From assembly GCA_017552435.1 (NCBI GenBank), contig JAFZPZ010000015.1:43552-107551 (forward strand): a stretch of 64,000 nucleotides of DNA, read 5' to 3'. The notes under the pieces are model-generated. The model did not search any database, was not told where the DNA came from, and saw nothing but the letters and a program-made list of their open reading frames with translations. How positions within the stretch are numbered: position 1 is the stretch's first letter; each line of letters starts with the position of its first letter. Source of the stretch: Bacteroidaceae bacterium. Its GTDB lineage: Bacteria; Bacteroidota; Bacteroidia; Bacteroidales; Bacteroidaceae. Positions 17,319 through 24,968 of the stretch are shown here, piece by piece. The position numbers and the translations under genes were made by a program.

Positions 17319-18848
17319 ATTCAGGGGGACACTCTCGTTGCCGTAGCGGTCGAGGGCTGTGACGGCAAGGTGATAGTCGTGATAATAGGCACCGAGCAGA
17401 CTGTAGGTGTAACTCGTTTCGTAGGTCACTTTGACAATGTTCTTAGGGTTGCTGGTATCAACGGGGACCTTTGTGTCGGCATAAATGACATAGCGACAAC
17501 CCTCCTGCGCTCTCCATTCTATCTGTTCGTTGACACCATTCACGCGACGGCGTGCCACAAGCAGCGGCATATCGGGCGGTGTCGCATTTTGCCATGTCAT
17601 AGGTGGCAACAGGGCAGGGTAGGGATAGAAGTTCTGCTGGAGATATGTGTAGATGCCCTTTGTGTTGTCCGTCAGGAAACGGCTCCGGAAATATGCCTGC
17701 CCGTTGAGCCCCCTCTGGCGCAGATAACATAGCTCGCGTTGGATGATGCCCAACTCCCAGTCTTTCTCTTTTGGAGACAGAAAATAGATACCCAGGCCCG
17801 GAGCAATGGGACGGCCGTAGCAGTTTTCTTGCCAATCGACAGCGAAGGGGTAGAAGTGATCGCCCTGGAAATACATCATTGGCAACAGCATGTCCATGAT
17901 GCCATCACGCAACCAGCCTTGCGCATCCTGATAAACCGCTCCGTAGGCTGACCATCCGCGTGCTGAATAGCGACTTAAGTCCTTGAACTTCCCCACTGGC
18001 GAACAGCTGACACGCACCCAAGGCTTTATCGCCTTCACGGCTTCATAGGCCTGCCGCACCATCCTTGTTATGTTGTCTCTGCGCCATGCACGTTTGTCTT
18101 TTCTCTTGCCATATTTCTTATAGGAAGCAGGATCGGAGAAAGATTCTGCGTTCTCGGGATAGCGTATGTAGTCGAAATGTATGCCGTCCACATCGTATTT
18201 GCTGACAACCTCCTTGCATAGGGCAGTCAGATAGTCGGCAGAGCCAGGCAGCCCGGGGTCAAGGTAGTATTGTTCTCCGTGCTTTCGCAACAATTCGGGG
18301 TGCGTCTTTAGCAAACTGCGCTTACCCATCTTCTTTGCTACAGCTATCTTGAAAGCAGGGACGGTAACTAACCAGGCGTGCAGTTCCATACCTCTTCGGT
18401 GCGTTTCCTCGATGGCAAAGGCAAGTGGATCATAGCCGGGATCTTGGTCGTATTGTCCTGTTAGCACGATGTCCCAAGGTTCGATACGGCTCGGATAGAT
18501 GACAGAACCCCGGATGCGTGTCTGCAGTACCACAGTATTGATGCGGCAAGCCTGTAGCTGGTCGAGTATTTGGCAGAATTCCTCCTTCTGGCGCTGTCTG
18601 CCGGCCTCGTTCGTTGCTTTCGTTGTTGGCCAGTCCAATCCAGAAATCGTTGTCAACCACACTGCACGTACCTCATGTTTGGGGGCAGACGGAGCAGACA
18701 GAAAAAGAAGTCCCTCTCCATCTGCCTTTTTGTGGAGAGTGAGATTTTGGGGTAGGTAATCGCTTCGTTTATGTAGGTTTTGTGCCCCTATTTCAGAGCA
18801 TAAAAAAGCCACAACAAGGCTCGCTAATATAGATAATGTATATTTCAT
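17313..18848 (-). CDS. GHL10-family (PF02638-type) glycoside-hydrolase-like exported protein
   Basis: 511 residues from the ATG at 18848, which opens a signal peptide (MKYTLSILASLVVAFLCSEIGAQ). The sequence has the glycosyl-hydrolase-like GHL10 pattern: EVRAVWLTTISGLDWP, NTVVLQTRIRGSVIYPS, DPLAFAIEETHRRGMELHAW, VDGIHFDYIRYPE, MLLPMMYFQG. The (beta/alpha)8 barrel is followed by a C-terminal Ig/fibronectin-like region (RRVNGVNEQIEWRAQEG onward). Family members are thought to act on peptidoglycan or other envelope glycans. It overlaps uvrA tail to tail by 6 bp. A -7 box sits only 4 nt before the start codon, suggesting a nearly leaderless message. Confidence 0.82.
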   Translation of the reverse strand: MKYTLSILASLVVAFLCSEIGAQNLHKRSDYLPQNLTLHKKADGEGLLFLSAPSAPKHEVRAVWLTTISGLDWPTTKATNEAGRQRQKEEFCQILDQLQACRINTVVLQTRIRGSVIYPSRIEPWDIVLTGQYDQDPGYDPLAFAIEETHRRGMELHAWLVTVPAFKIAVAKKMGKRSLLKTHPELLRKHGEQYYLDPGLPGSADYLTALCKEVVSKYDVDGIHFDYIRYPENAESFSDPASYKKYGKRKDKRAWRRDNITRMVRQAYEAVKAIKPWVRVSCSPVGKFKDLSRYSARGWSAYGAVYQDAQGWLRDGIMDMLLPMMYFQGDHFYPFAVDWQENCYGRPIAPGLGIYFLSPKEKDWELGIIQRELCYLRQRGLNGQAYFRSRFLTDNTKGIYTYLQQNFYPYPALLPPMTWQNATPPDMPLLVARRRVNGVNEQIEWRAQEGCRYVIYADTKVPVDTSNPKNIVKVTYETSYTYSLLGAYYHDYHLAVTALDRYGNESVPLNL

Positions 18849-18964
18849 GGCACAAAGATACAAAAAAATGAAGAATGAAGAATGAAGAATGAAGAATTAT
18901 TTGTACCTTTGTAGCAAGAAACAGAAATAGTAAACAGTTAATCATTAAATAGTAAATTACAGAG
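18849..18964. promoter_or_regulatory. Divergent promoter region built on a heptamer array
   Basis: The minus strand carries TATCTTTG (18852-18859 region) reading into the GHL10 gene, and the plus strand carries TACCTTTG at 18904-18911 reading into cstA. Between them are four perfect AATGAAG units (18867-18894), which occupy the -33 zone of both promoters. A second AT-rich array (TAAATAG-like, 18930-18959) fills the cstA leader. Confidence 0.6.
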
Positions 18965-20455
18965 GTGTTCACATTTTGCATTGCATTGGTCTGTCTGGTA
19001 CTCGGTTATTTCGCTTATGGCAGTTTTGTTGAGAGAGTGTTCGGTGTAGACCCGAACCGAAAAACGCCATGTTATACGAAGCAGGACGGATCCGACTACA
19101 TCCCCATGCCAACGTGGAAGGTCTATACCGTTCAGTTCCTCAATATCGCAGGCACTGGCCCTATATTCGGTGCGATGATGGGTGTACTCTACGGACCTGC
19201 AGCTTTTCTGTGGATTGTGTTTGGTTGCATCTTGGGTGGAGCCATGCACGACTATATGGCCGGTATGATAAGCATCCGACGCGATGGAATGGGACTTCCC
19301 GAAATCATTGGTGACGAGCTTGGTAGCGTTTGTCGTTTGGTGATGCGTGTTGTTACGCTTGTACTGATGATTTGCGTTGGTGCATCATTCGTGCTGATTC
19401 CTGCCGGATTGATGGATCAATTGACCCAACGGATGTTCGATATTGCCGATACCAACCTGATATGGACGGTTGTAATACTCGTCTTTTACCTGGCCGTTAC
19501 GGTCTTCTCTATCAATAAGGTTATCGGGACCATCTATCCTGTCTTTGGTGCGGCATTGCTCATCATGGCGGTGCTCATCGGTTTCGGAATCTTTACGCAC
19601 GAAGGCAACATCCCCAGCTTTGCTGAAGCTTTCAGCGATCATTATCCTGTCAGCTACACGCCTCTGTTCCCAGGACTCTTCATCACGATAGCCTGTGGAG
19701 CCGTAAGCGGTTTCCATGCGACGCAGAGTCCCATGATGGCGCGTTGCATTAAGAACGAGAAGTACGGTCTTCGCTGTTTTTATGGTGCGATGGTAACCGA
19801 GGGCGTGGTAGCCCTCATTTGGGCTGCTGCCGCAATGAAGTTCGTCAATATGTTGGACATCGCAGGTGCTACTCCATACGAAAAACTCTACAATGCCATG
19901 ACGGCCTGCGGAACAGTGAAGATGAATCCAGGCCTGTTGGTTGAGCGGATGTGCAACGATTGGTTGGGTAATGCCGGACTTGTTCTGGCAGTGCTGGGCA
20001 TCGTTGCAGCTCCGATGAGTACTGGCGGCAGTGCTTTCCGTGCAGCCCGTATGATAGTGGCCGACTTCAGCCATTACGACCAGAAGTCTATCGTGAAGCG
20101 TCTTGTGCTCACAACTCCGCTGTTTGCTGTTGCCATTGCGATGTTGAACGTCAGCAGTTTCAAGGTGCTATGGCTCTATGTCTCTTGGTTCAATCAGGTC
20201 CTGGCTACCTTCACCTTCTTCACTATCGCCCATTTCTTGAAGCATCGCACCGACGGCAAGGGCATCTTGCCGGGCTGGTCGTGGCTGATTGCCTATTTCC
20301 CCGCCGTATTCATGTGTGCCGTAAGTGCCTGCTTCATCCTGATAGACAAAGAGAATGGCTTTGGCCTGGATACTACAATAGGTTATGCCATTGGCGGTAC
20401 CTTTACCGCAATCGTGGCGGTTTGGTTCTTGATAAAGAACATAAGAGGAATTTAA
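18965..20455 (+). CDS. cstA: CstA-family carbon starvation protein / pyruvate-type transporter, copy 1
   Basis: 496 residues with many transmembrane helices. The GTG start at 18965 is supported by its neighbour, which begins MITFTLSLVCLLLGY against MFTFCIALVCLVLGY here. CstA proteins take up pyruvate or peptides during starvation. Conserved segments: PCYTKQDGSDYIPMPTWKV, QFLNIAGTGPIFGA, GGAMHDYMAGMISIR, GAVSGFHATQSPMMARC and APMSTGGSAFRAARM. It probably shares an operon with the second copy 37 bp downstream, reached from the promoter at 18904. Confidence 0.9.
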   Translation: MFTFCIALVCLVLGYFAYGSFVERVFGVDPNRKTPCYTKQDGSDYIPMPTWKVYTVQFLNIAGTGPIFGAMMGVLYGPAAFLWIVFGCILGGAMHDYMAGMISIRRDGMGLPEIIGDELGSVCRLVMRVVTLVLMICVGASFVLIPAGLMDQLTQRMFDIADTNLIWTVVILVFYLAVTVFSINKVIGTIYPVFGAALLIMAVLIGFGIFTHEGNIPSFAEAFSDHYPVSYTPLFPGLFITIACGAVSGFHATQSPMMARCIKNEKYGLRCFYGAMVTEGVVALIWAAAAMKFVNMLDIAGATPYEKLYNAMTACGTVKMNPGLLVERMCNDWLGNAGLVLAVLGIVAAPMSTGGSAFRAARMIVADFSHYDQKSIVKRLVLTTPLFAVAIAMLNVSSFKVLWLYVSWFNQVLATFTFFTIAHFLKHRTDGKGILPGWSWLIAYFPAVFMCAVSACFILIDKENGFGLDTTIGYAIGGTFTAIVAVWFLIKNIRGI

Positions 20456-20490
20456 ATGGTAAATAGTAAATGATTAAATAGTAAATGTCT
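20453..20490 (+). repeat. Heptamer array (TAAATAG-type) between the cstA copies
   Basis: AAATGGT/AAATAGT/AAATGAT units fill almost the entire gap between the two cstA genes, starting at the stop codon of the first. Confidence 0.7.
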
Positions 20491-20492
20491 CG

Positions 20493-21950
20493 ATGATAAC
20501 ATTCACACTCTCCCTCGTTTGCCTGTTGCTGGGCTATCTGCTTTATGGTGCTGTCGTAGAGCATGTCATCAAGCCCAGTAGTACAACCAAAATGCCCTGC
20601 TATGAAAAGCGGGACGGCGTTGACTTTATGCCCATGCCTGCTTGGCGTGTGTTTCTCATCCAGTTCCTCAATATTGCAGGGACAGGCCCAATTTTCGGGG
20701 CCATCATGGGCATCCTGTTTGGTCCTGCTGCTTATTTGTGGATCGTACTCGGCTGCATCTTTGCTGGAGCCGTTCACGACTACCTTTGCGGTATGATATG
20801 TATCAGGCAAGGTGGCGTCTCCTTACCCGAAATTATTGGAAACGAATTGGGCGATGGGATGCGCCTGGTAATGCGAGTCGGCGCATTGGTACTTTTGGTG
20901 ATGGTGGGTGCTGTCTTCGTTGTGACACCAGCTTCGTTGCTCGACAATATGACACCCGACAAGGGCTGGTTCTTCTCAAACGGTTTCTGGTTGACGCTCA
21001 TCTTCCTTTACTTCATCTTCGCCACATTGTTGCCCATCGACAAACTTATTGGCAGGGTTTATCCCGTGTTCGGTCTTGCCTTGTTGCTGATGGCAATAGG
21101 AATCTGTTGGGGTATCTATACACAGGAGGGATGGATGCCGGAACTGACGGATGCTCCATTTGTGACGCATCACCCGAAGGGGCTGCCTATCTTCCCAATG
21201 CTTTGCATTACCATTGCTTGCGGTGCAATAAGCGGTTTTCATGGAACTCAGAGTCCGCTTATGGCTCGGTGTCTGACAAACGAACGCCTGGGCCGTCCTA
21301 TCTTCTATGGTGCAATGATAACCGAAGGCGTTGTGGCTCTCATTTGGGCTGCTGCTGCTGTGAAGTTCGCCAGCACCTTGCCAGGTGAAGAGGGCGCTAC
21401 GGCTTACGAGAAGCTTGCTGCCCTGGGAAATCCTGCTATTGTGGTCAAGGAAATCAGTACTGGTTGGATGGGTGCTGTCGGTGCTGTGCTTGCCATCCTT
21501 GGAGTCGTTGCGGCACCTATCACCAGCGGTGACACAGCTTTCCGTAGTGCCCGACTCATTGTTGCCGATTTCCTACATATTAGCCAGAAGAGCATCATCA
21601 AGCGTCTTATGTTATGTCTGCCGCTTTTTGCCATTACAACAGGCTTGTTCTTCATTGATTTCACTGTCCTCTGGCGCTATTTTGCCTGGACAAACCAGAC
21701 GCTAGCCTGCATCATGCTTTGGGCGGCTACCGTATGGCTTGCCCGTAAGAGGCTCTTCTACTGGGTGGCCCTTATTCCAGCGCTCTTTATGACGGTGGTG
21801 TGCACCAGCTATATATTCATTGCACCCGAAGGCTTCGGTCTTTCGATCGAGATAGGTCTCTCTGCCGGTCTGGCCCTGATGATTGTGCTGGCATTTCTAT
21901 TTAGAGTAAAGAATAAAGCATTAAGAAAGAAAAATTATAGATTAAAATAA
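20493..21950 (+). CDS. cstA: CstA-family transporter, copy 2
   Basis: 485 residues, clearly paralogous to the upstream copy along its whole length (PCYEKRDGVDFMPMPAWRV, QFLNIAGTGPIFGA, GAISGFHGTQSPLMARC, APITSGDTAFRSARL). Divergence is large enough that the pair is old rather than a recent duplication. The two may have different substrates or may form one assembly. The C-terminus ends with a basic tail (RVKNKALRKKNYRLK) of AT-rich composition. Confidence 0.9.
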   Translation: MITFTLSLVCLLLGYLLYGAVVEHVIKPSSTTKMPCYEKRDGVDFMPMPAWRVFLIQFLNIAGTGPIFGAIMGILFGPAAYLWIVLGCIFAGAVHDYLCGMICIRQGGVSLPEIIGNELGDGMRLVMRVGALVLLVMVGAVFVVTPASLLDNMTPDKGWFFSNGFWLTLIFLYFIFATLLPIDKLIGRVYPVFGLALLLMAIGICWGIYTQEGWMPELTDAPFVTHHPKGLPIFPMLCITIACGAISGFHGTQSPLMARCLTNERLGRPIFYGAMITEGVVALIWAAAAVKFASTLPGEEGATAYEKLAALGNPAIVVKEISTGWMGAVGAVLAILGVVAAPITSGDTAFRSARLIVADFLHISQKSIIKRLMLCLPLFAITTGLFFIDFTVLWRYFAWTNQTLACIMLWAATVWLARKRLFYWVALIPALFMTVVCTSYIFIAPEGFGLSIEIGLSAGLALMIVLAFLFRVKNKALRKKNYRLK

Positions 21951-21973
21951 ACATTTCAAAAATTTAAACCATT

Positions 21974-22474
21974 ATGAAGAAAATTTTTATTGCGTTGCTT
22001 CTTGCAACATTTACTTTGGGTGCTTCTGCCCAGTTCGAGAAAGGTACAAAGTATGTAAATGCTTCGCTCACAGGCTTTGGCATGGACTATTGCAAGTCAG
22101 GAGGTTTCCACATTGGCTTTGGAGCAGGTGCTGGATATTTCGTCGCAGACAATTGGATGTTGAGAGGTTTGATTGGATGGGATCATCAAGACGGAAGGAA
22201 TCTCTTCAACATGGGTATAGCTGGAAGGTATTATATGAAAAACAACGGCTTATTCTTCGGTACAGGTATTAAATACGGTCTTTCCGGAATGAAGGTTGAT
22301 GGACAAGATGCACAGGTTGTTCACAATGTCTATTTGCCACTGGAAGCTGGCTATTGTTTCTATCTAAACGACCATGTCAGCATTGAGCCTTCTTTCTTTG
22401 TTGACATGTGTTTTAATCACTTCAAAGAATCTACAAAATTAGGTTTGAGACTGAGCTTTGGCTATTACTTCTAA
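21974..22474 (+). CDS. Small outer-membrane beta-barrel protein
   Basis: 166 residues. Signal peptide MKKIFIALLLATFTLGASAQ, then alternating polar/aromatic strands (GFHIGFGAGAGYFVADNWML, GLFFGTGIKYGLSGM) ending with LRLSFGYYF, a C-terminal aromatic typical of outer-membrane barrels. The size suggests an eight-stranded barrel. No function can be assigned. It follows the cstA pair by 23 bp and is closed by the terminator at 22526-22556. Confidence 0.75.
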   Translation: MKKIFIALLLATFTLGASAQFEKGTKYVNASLTGFGMDYCKSGGFHIGFGAGAGYFVADNWMLRGLIGWDHQDGRNLFNMGIAGRYYMKNNGLFFGTGIKYGLSGMKVDGQDAQVVHNVYLPLEAGYCFYLNDHVSIEPSFFVDMCFNHFKESTKLGLRLSFGYYF

Positions 22475-22525
22475 TAGAGTATAGGGCCTGGGTAGGCCTA
22501 ATAAGCCCCATAGGCTTTCAAAAAT

Positions 22526-22556
22526 AAGAGGGATGCGTCATAGACACATCCCTCTT
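22526..22556. terminator. Bidirectional terminator between converging transcripts
   Basis: AAGAGGGATG (22526-22535) pairs perfectly with CATCCCTCTT (22547-22556). The plus strand continues GTTTGTTTTT and the minus strand ATTTTTG, so the hairpin can end both the barrel gene and ilvC. Confidence 0.85.
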
Positions 22557-22585
22557 GTTTGTTTTTGGCAGTTGCCTGCCCGGGA

Positions 22586-23629
22586 TTAGTTGTTCTCGGG
22601 ACGGAGTTTGCGGACAGTCTCAGCAGTGCGCCACATCTCGCTGTCGTGCATAGCTGCCAGTTCCTTCTCCAGACCGGCACGGTAGTCGGGCTTCGAGTTG
22701 GAATCGATGCTGATCTGTGCCTCGTTACCACACTTCACACTTGCATAGAGCTGCTGCATTACAGGCTTGATGGCATCGTGGAAACGGGGGAACCAGTCGA
22801 GTGCACCGCGCTGTGCGGTGGTAGAGCAGTTGGCATACATCCAATCCATACCCTTCTGTGCGAACAGGGGCATGAGGCTCTGGGTGAGCTCCTCTACGGT
22901 TTCGTTGAAGGCCTCGGAAGGCGTGTGGCCGTTCTCGCGGAGCACTTCATACTGAGCCAGAAGCAGACCCTGGATGGCCCCCATCAGTGAGCCGCGCTCG
23001 CCGGTGAGGTCGGAGGTTGCTTCGCGCTGGAAGGTGGTCTCGAAGAGATAGCCGGAACCGATACCGATGCCGAGAGCCAGTGTGCGGTCGAGAGCACGAC
23101 CCGTTGCATCCTGATAAACAGCATAGGAGCTGTTCAGGCCGCGACCTTCCAGGAACATGGTACGCAGACTGGTGCCGCTGCCCTTGGGAGCTACCATGAT
23201 GACGTCGATATCCTTTGCAGGAACACAACCGGTGCGGTCGCTCCATGTGATAGCGAAGCCGTGTGAGAAATAGAGAGCCTTACCGGGAGTCAGGCACTTC
23301 TGCAGGGTGGGCCATACGCTCATGACTGCTGCATCAGAGAGCAGACACATCACGATGGTACCCTTCGTGGCAGCCTCTTCGATAGAGAAGAGTGTCTCGC
23401 CGGGAACCCATCCGTCACCGATTGCCTTTTCGAAGGTCTTGCCCTGACGCTGGCCAACGATGACATTGAAGCCGTTATCACGCAGGTTGCAAGCCTGACC
23501 GGGACCCTGTACACCGTAACCAATGACGGCGATGGTCTCGTCCTTCAGAATTTCACGTGCTTTCTCAAGAGGGAACTCCTCGCGGGTCATCACTTCCTCG
23601 ATGACACCGCCAAAATTCATTTTTGCCAT
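22586..23629 (-). CDS. ilvC: Ketol-acid reductoisomerase
   Basis: 347 residues from the ATG at 23629 (MAKMNFGGVIEEVMTREEFPLEKAREIL), the length usual in Bacteroidetes; upstream in-frame Met codons lie in repeat-like DNA. The enzyme converts acetolactate to dihydroxyisovalerate with NADPH and Mg2+. The dinucleotide-binding loop GYGVQGPGQACNLRDNG and the metal-binding ETTFQREATSDLTGERG region are visible. It is the last gene of the ilvD-ilvB-ilvN-ilvC operon and ends before the bidirectional terminator. Confidence 0.95.
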   Translation of the reverse strand: MAKMNFGGVIEEVMTREEFPLEKAREILKDETIAVIGYGVQGPGQACNLRDNGFNVIVGQRQGKTFEKAIGDGWVPGETLFSIEEAATKGTIVMCLLSDAAVMSVWPTLQKCLTPGKALYFSHGFAITWSDRTGCVPAKDIDVIMVAPKGSGTSLRTMFLEGRGLNSSYAVYQDATGRALDRTLALGIGIGSGYLFETTFQREATSDLTGERGSLMGAIQGLLLAQYEVLRENGHTPSEAFNETVEELTQSLMPLFAQKGMDWMYANCSTTAQRGALDWFPRFHDAIKPVMQQLYASVKCGNEAQISIDSNSKPDYRAGLEKELAAMHDSEMWRTAETVRKLRPENN

Positions 23630-23666
23630 TTGTAGTAATTTTGAATTTATAAATTTTGAGTGATAA

Positions 23667-24563
23667 TTAATTATTGTCTCTTTCTTCTTCGCGCTTAGCG
23701 ATGTAGGCGTCAAGGCGTTCGATGCATGACTTCGTCACAGCAATGCGGCCTGTGCGAACGAACTGCAGCACGCATCCCAGAGCGTCGAGCTGTGTGAAGA
23801 GTTCAATCACATCTTTTGTGATGCCTGTATTCTCCACGATGGTGTAAGTGGGATTCACCTCCACGATGCGGGCATCATAGCGGCGCACGATGCAGGAAAT
23901 GTCCTGATTTGCAAGCACCATCGGTGTGGACAGCTTCAGCAGCGATGTCTCTAGGATGAATATCTCGTCGTCCACAAAGCAGTTGGCTTGCAGCACATCG
24001 ATCTTTTTCTCAATCTGTTTGGTCAGCATCTCTGCCATTTCCTGCTTGCAATAGCAGGTGATGGTATATTTGTGAACGCCGGGGGTCGATGAGGCACACA
24101 CGTTGAGACTCTCGATGTTCACCTGGCGACGGGTAAAGACGGCTGTTATCTGATTCAGGATACCGGCGAAGTTCTCCGAGTAGATGATGAGGGTGTAGAG
24201 TGTGAGGCCGTCATGACTGAGGAGTGCACCTTCGCGAGCTGGCATTGCAGGACGGGCCACAGCAGTTCTGCTGAAGGTCTCTTTCTGACTTCCTTGAGCA
24301 GTATCTTGTGCTAAGGTAGCCCGACGCTGGCGGGCGAGGTTCTTCTCGAAGCTGTCGCGTTCTATGGCAGCTGCAGCAAGGACCGCATCGTTAAAGCCCT
24401 GCATCTCTTTGGCCTGTTCCAGTTCGTCACACTTTCCACAGGTATTGCAATCACCGCATTCAGCGGCACCGTACCGGCCCCCCACCGGCTCCCCCGAGGG
24501 GGAGGGGCTGATTCCCTCTAAATCTCCCAGAGGGGAGACTTTTTTATCGTTTTTCTTGTTCAT
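23667..24563 (-). CDS. ilvN: Acetolactate synthase small subunit with an unusual N-terminal extension
   Basis: 298 residues. The C-terminal part (from about 120, TLYTLIIYSENFAGILNQIT and FTRRQVNIESLNVC) is the ACT-domain regulatory subunit that binds valine, followed by the usual second domain (AIVEVNPTYTIVEN-like to RTGRIAVTKSC). About 115 extra residues precede it. The first 30 or so derive from GC-rich palindrome DNA (KVSPLGDLEGISPSPSGEP). Then comes a cysteine cluster, ECGDCNTCGKC (CxxCxxCxxC), and an Ala/Arg-rich helix-like stretch. Internal ATGs exist (MQGFNDAV, MPAREG), so a shorter product is possible. The ATG at 24563 overlaps the end of the DUF559 gene by 20 bp. Confidence 0.85.
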   Translation of the reverse strand: MNKKNDKKVSPLGDLEGISPSPSGEPVGGRYGAAECGDCNTCGKCDELEQAKEMQGFNDAVLAAAAIERDSFEKNLARQRRATLAQDTAQGSQKETFSRTAVARPAMPAREGALLSHDGLTLYTLIIYSENFAGILNQITAVFTRRQVNIESLNVCASSTPGVHKYTITCYCKQEMAEMLTKQIEKKIDVLQANCFVDDEIFILETSLLKLSTPMVLANQDISCIVRRYDARIVEVNPTYTIVENTGITKDVIELFTQLDALGCVLQFVRTGRIAVTKSCIERLDAYIAKREEERDNN

Positions 24564-24968
24564 CTTTTATTCTTTCTAATACATTCTCTAAATTAGAAAA
24601 GATTTCCTCATTAGTAAATCGAATTACCCTCCAACCGTTTCTCTCTAACCATTCTGTTCGTTCTTCGTCGCTTATCTTTTGCTCTGGCAAAGAGTGGTAA
24701 AGGCCATCAATCTCTATTATCAGCTTATTAGTTACACATGCAAAGTCTGCAATATATTCTCCTATTATGTGTTGATGTCTATATCTTACTCCCATTTGGC
24801 TTGCTCTCAAGAAGTTCCAAAATAATGATTCTGCTTCTGTTGGAATAGCTCGTTGCTTTGCAGCAAACTCCTTGAGCAGCCGATACGTCATCGGGTCTGC
24901 CGTCTGGTAAGAGTATCCCATTTTTTTATTTTGTTTTTCTCTCACCCTCGGGGGAGTTGGAGGGGGGC
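24477..24968 (-). mobile_element. Putative miniature mobile unit: DUF559 gene between inverted copies of the GC-rich palindrome
   Basis: The left end 24477-24500 and the right end 24945-24968 are inverted repeats matching at 21 of 24 bases (shared core CTCCCCCGAGGG and a C6/G6 run at the outer edge). Between them lies one gene, a DUF559 protein. The left arm is longer, with a second palindrome at about 24517-24540. The unit splits ilvB from ilvN; the right arm encodes the last residues of IlvB (PPSNSPEGE) and the left arm the first residues of IlvN. The inverted repeats and gene are seen directly; mobility is inferred. A target duplication was not identified. Confidence 0.6.
24544..24921 (-). 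CDS. DUF559 endonuclease-like protein (PD-(D/E)XK, Vsr-related fold)
   Basis: 125 residues from the ATG at 24921 (MGYSYQTADPMTYRLL). DUF559 proteins share the PD-(D/E)XK nuclease fold with very-short-patch repair nucleases. The pattern is complete: TEAESLFWNFLRASQMGVRYRHQHIIG, then IADFACVTNKLIIEIDG, supplying Asp and Glu-x-Asp in the expected places, and the closing GWRVIRFTNEEIFSNLENVL. Its base composition is poorer in G+C than the ilv genes on either side. It sits 4 nt after ilvB and overlaps ilvN, so it is co-transcribed with the operon. No role in isoleucine-valine synthesis is expected. Confidence 0.85.
   Translation of the reverse strand: MGYSYQTADPMTYRLLKEFAAKQRAIPTEAESLFWNFLRASQMGVRYRHQHIIGEYIADFACVTNKLIIEIDGLYHSLPEQKISDEERTEWLERNGWRVIRFTNEEIFSNLENVLERIKDEQEKR

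Noticed and set aside
22475-22585. Small RNA gene between the barrel gene and ilvC
   Set aside because: The only strong structure is the bidirectional terminator; no promoter precedes it.
24477-24540. G-quadruplex as the main role of the GC-rich repeat
   Set aside because: The C-runs and G-runs face each other on the same strand and favour a hairpin; four G-runs with short loops on one strand are not consistently present.
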